This document shows positions 1 to 5,029 of a stretch of 5,029 nt of DNA, piece by piece. The DNA comes from an uncultured Gammaproteobacteria bacterium (lineage in GTDB: Bacteria; Pseudomonadota; Gammaproteobacteria; SZUA-140). Location: positions 1 through 5,029 of the forward strand of contig CALZIG010000091.1 in NCBI GenBank assembly GCA_945787585.1, read 5' to 3'. Under the pieces are notes generated by a model. The model saw only the letters and a program-made list of their open reading frames with translations, did no database searches and was not told the origin of the DNA. The number at the start of each line of letters is the position of its first letter. The stretch's first letter is position 1. A program made the position numbers and the translations under genes.

Positions 1-282
1 ATGCTAGGGTATTTCGATCGACAGGAAGAAGCAATAAACTGTTTTTCAAAGGCACTGAAAATTAAACCCGACTATGATGAAGCACATTATAATCTTGCCG
101 TCTTACTAAGCGATCAAAAAAGGTTTGATGAAGCGCGCAAACATTACCTGGAAACTATCAAGCTCAATCCCCATCATTTTGGTGCTTTAAATAATCTCGG
201 CATTATCCATATGATGAAAAAAGAGCTTCAAGAGGCTCGACGTTGTTTTCAATCTGCATTACAGATCAACCCGGAGCACTCA
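1..282 (+). repeat. N-terminal TPR units of the first glycosyltransferase (partial array)
   Basis: About two and a half tetratricopeptide repeats of 34 residues: a cut unit at residues 1-26, then 27-60 and 61-94. Each has the spacing of small residues and the closing asparagine-proline or lysine-proline typical of TPRs (IKPDYDEA, LNPHHFGA, INPEHSNA). The first unit lacks the beginning of its helix A, which is the main evidence that the gene starts upstream. In this family TPRs bind protein partners or substrates. Confidence 0.85.
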
Positions 283-2106
283 AATGCCTTGAGTCAATTA
301 GCCATCTGTCTTCGCCAGCTATGTGACTGGCGTGATTTTGACATCACTAAGAAAGCGTTAACACAGTGGCAGGATTCAGCAAAGGTTGTTCCGAATGCCT
401 TTTCTTTTTTAATGTGGTCTGATGATCCAGCAGCACAACAGCAGTGCGCAAGGGCTTACACAAAATCGCTTATTCCAAAAGAGTTAAAACCCATCAACGC
501 CATGCCAACAGCCGATGGTGAACGCATCAAAATAGCCTACCTTTCTGCTGACTTTCGTGATCATCCCGTCGCACATCTCACCGCAGAACTCTATGAGTTA
601 CATGATCGTACTAAGTTTGAGATTACTGCCATCGCTTATGGTTCCGATGACTCAAGCCCCATGCGACAACGTCTCATCAATGCGTTTGATCATTTTTATG
701 TTGTTGGTAATATGAGTGATGATGAAGTTGCCAGACTCATTGCATCTAAAGGCATCCATATTGTAATAGACCTGATGGGACACACCCAGGGAGCAAGACC
801 CGCCGTACTAGCCAAACGCCCGGCTCCGATACAAGTTAATTACTTAGGCTATACCGGATCAATGGGAGCAGATTTTATAGATTACATTTTAGTGGACACC
901 TTCAGTGTTCCACCTGAACAACAACCTTTTTTCACTGAACATCTAGTACATCTGCCAAATTGCTATATGCCCTCAGATAGTAAACGGATTATATCCTCGC
1001 AAACACCAACACGCACTCAATGTGGATTACCAGAAAAATCCTTCGTTTTCTGTTGTTTTAATAACGCATACAAGATTACACCAAAAATATTTAATAGCTG
1101 GATGAACTGCCTTAAAGCAGTCAAAAGTAGCGTACTATGGCTTAAAGTCGATAATAAGTTTGCACAAGAAAACCTCCAAAAAGAAGCGGAAGCCCTTGGT
1201 GTAAATAAAAACCGCCTGTGTTTCGCCTCTTATTTAGAGGGCATAGAAGATCATTTAGCTCGCTACCATCAGGCAGACTTATTTCTGGATACGTACCCAT
1301 ATGGTGCCCATACAACCGCCAATGACGCCTTATATGCAGGATTACCCATACTTACATATACAGGGAAAAGCTTTATATCAAGAGTAGGGGGCAGCCTTCT
1401 ATATTCATCTGGACTACCCGAACTAATTACACGCTCACTAGCGAAATATGAAGACCTCGCGATCCAGCTAGCAAAGGAACCTCTAACACTAGCCGCATTA
1501 CGAGAAAAATTGATCGCCAATCGAAACAGTGCGATATTATTTGATAGTCGAGCATTTTGTCATAATTTCGAGGCCGCCCTCACCACGATGTGGTATCGCT
1601 GGCGTGAATCGCTAGATCATAATACATATACGCCCTCCAATTCCTATATAGTGAAAGGCATTCTTGAAAAGGCTATTGCACTACATCAGCAGGGAGAACT
1701 TGACGCGGCGGAACAAGCTTATCGTGAAATTCTAGCAATCAATCCGAATGAAGCGGATGCCTTACATCTATTCGGCGTCATTAATGCGCAACGTGGCGAC
1801 CTCGATACCGCGATAAATTACTATCACCGTTCAATCAAAGTAAACCCCAAACTACTAGGCGCATACAATAACCTTGGCATTGCATTGTATAGCATGAATA
1901 AACATCAGGAAGCGATTCGCTATTTACAACAGGCCATCGCGATCTCACCCAATGTCGAAGCCTTTTATAATCTCGGTAACAGTCTCTATAGCCTTCAGCA
2001 ATACGAAAAAGCGCTATCGAGCTACCAACAAGCACTTTCGATGGATCCTAATCATGTCAATGCACAACGCAACATGAAAGCTAGCCTTAAAAAACTGCAT
2101 CGTTAA
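1..2106 (+). CDS. TPR-GT41-TPR glycosyltransferase (O-GlcNAc-transferase-like), 5'-partial
   Basis: Probable cytoplasmic glycosyltransferase of the GT41 (OGT/SPINDLY) family, moving a sugar from a nucleotide-sugar donor to protein; donor and acceptor are unknown. Visible residues 1-94 are TPRs, about 95-165 a linker helical region containing SDDP, about 170-545 the GT41 catalytic region, and 554-701 a C-terminal TPR cassette. Family motifs seen: DFRDH (184-188), RPAPIQ with following NYLGY (273-284), CCFNNAYK (351-358; K358 matches the human OGT UDP-binding lysine K842), H418 in DHLAR, and GAHTTAND (435-442), matching the OGT donor-phosphate HTT loop with its Asp. All expected donor-side residues are present, so it is probably active. 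No signal peptide or membrane segment is visible. The ATG at base 1 aligns with residue 108 of the downstream paralogue, inside a TPR helix, so roughly 107 residues are probably missing upstream. It stops at TAA 2104-2106, 24 bp before the paralogue, suggesting an operon. Confidence 0.9.
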   Translation: MLGYFDRQEEAINCFSKALKIKPDYDEAHYNLAVLLSDQKRFDEARKHYLETIKLNPHHFGALNNLGIIHMMKKELQEARRCFQSALQINPEHSNALSQLAICLRQLCDWRDFDITKKALTQWQDSAKVVPNAFSFLMWSDDPAAQQQCARAYTKSLIPKELKPINAMPTADGERIKIAYLSADFRDHPVAHLTAELYELHDRTKFEITAIAYGSDDSSPMRQRLINAFDHFYVVGNMSDDEVARLIASKGIHIVIDLMGHTQGARPAVLAKRPAPIQVNYLGYTGSMGADFIDYILVDTFSVPPEQQPFFTEHLVHLPNCYMPSDSKRIISSQTPTRTQCGLPEKSFVFCCFNNAYKITPKIFNSWMNCLKAVKSSVLWLKVDNKFAQENLQKEAEALGVNKNRLCFASYLEGIEDHLARYHQADLFLDTYPYGAHTTANDALYAGLPILTYTGKSFISRVGGSLLYSSGLPELITRSLAKYEDLAIQLAKEPLTLAALREKLIANRNSAILFDSRAFCHNFEAALTTMWYRWRESLDHNTYTPSNSYIVKGILEKAIALHQQGELDAAEQAYREILAINPNEADALHLFGVINAQRGDLDTAINYYHRSIKVNPKLLGAYNNLGIALYSMNKHQEAIRYLQQAIAISPNVEAFYNLGNSLYSLQQYEKALSSYQQALSMDPNHVNAQRNMKASLKKLHR
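1660..2106 (+). repeat. C-terminal TPR cassette, copy 1 of a direct repeat
   Basis: Residues 554-701 of the first protein form roughly four TPR-like units. They match residues 673-820 of the second protein at 129 of 148 positions (hand count), without gaps. At DNA level 1810-2082 matches 4297-4569 at 257 of 273 bases, including an exact 46-bp run (1993-2038). Both copies have a 33-residue unit with the turn SPNV, one residue shorter than normal, which supports a common recent origin. The 5' part of the cassette is less alike in DNA than the 3' part. Confidence 0.9.
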
Positions 2107-2117
2107 TTAACCACTTC

Positions 2118-2122
2118 AGGAG
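2118..2122 (+). promoter_or_regulatory. Shine-Dalgarno sequence of the second glycosyltransferase gene
   Basis: AGGAG lies 8 bases before the ATG at 2131, an ideal spacing. It fixes that start over the out-of-frame ATG at 2127 (which reads M-N-G-stop) and the in-frame ATG at 2173 (Met15). It is the only signal seen in the 24-bp intergenic gap, which is too short for an evident separate promoter, so co-transcription with the upstream gene is likely. Confidence 0.8.
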
Positions 2123-2130
2123 CAGGATGA

Positions 2131-5029
<2,899 letters not shown>

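Noticed and set aside
1..3. ATG at base 1 as the true start of the first gene
   Set aside because: It falls within TPR helix A, in line with residue 108 of the paralogue. No upstream sequence is available to show a ribosome binding site, so an internal methionine is far more likely.
1835..2035. Antisense open frame in the first TPR cassette, with a similar antisense frame at 4268-4522 (both beginning MLVGSSIALFRIAE)
   Set aside because: The resemblance is explained by the direct repeat on the coding strand. The frames lie wholly inside well-supported TPR coding sequence and have no recognisable domain.

Overview
The window holds two adjacent, same-strand genes for large TPR-containing GT41-type (O-GlcNAc-transferase/SPINDLY-like) glycosyltransferases, followed tail-to-tail by the 3' end of ligA, the NAD-dependent DNA ligase gene. 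The density is bacterial: a 24-bp gap with a Shine-Dalgarno sequence lies between the glycosyltransferase genes, and there is no sign of introns. The LigA C-terminus looks proteobacterial, probably gammaproteobacterial, but the species cannot be named from this sequence.

Layout. 1-2106 (+) is a TPR / GT41 / TPR protein. Its N-terminus almost certainly lies upstream of the window, because position 1 falls in the middle of a TPR helix. 2107-2130 is a short gap with the ribosome binding site of the second gene. 2131-4593 (+) is a complete 820-residue paralogue with about five N-terminal TPRs, the GT41 catalytic region and a C-terminal TPR cassette. 4590-5029 (-) is the last 145 codons of ligA (helix-hairpin-helix end plus BRCT domain), truncated by the window edge. 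The second glycosyltransferase gene and ligA overlap by 4 bp, sharing the palindrome TTAA as opposing stop codons. No gene-free stretch exceeds 24 bases, and no tRNA, rRNA, CRISPR, insertion sequence or convincing promoter or terminator was seen.

How the genes relate. The glycosyltransferases are probably co-transcribed and would act in the cytoplasm, using a nucleotide-sugar donor to glycosylate proteins, with TPRs likely choosing the target. Neither donor nor acceptor can be read from the sequence. LigA is an unrelated housekeeping neighbour. The locus is patchy in composition by hand count: about 35% G+C in part of the second gene's N-terminal TPRs, about 53% in its catalytic C-lobe, about 42% in the matching part of the first gene, and about 52% in ligA.

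The most notable signals are evolutionary. The last ~140 residues of both paralogues are about 90% identical, and the core of this cassette is 94% identical in DNA, although the best-conserved catalytic stretch is only about 72% identical in DNA. The cassette also resembles the N-terminal TPR block of the second protein, as if each C-terminus were the captured start of another family member. The paralogues differ in a loop expected to contact the donor diphosphate. This is a diversifying, recombining tandem glycosyltransferase array rather than a demonstrably new system.
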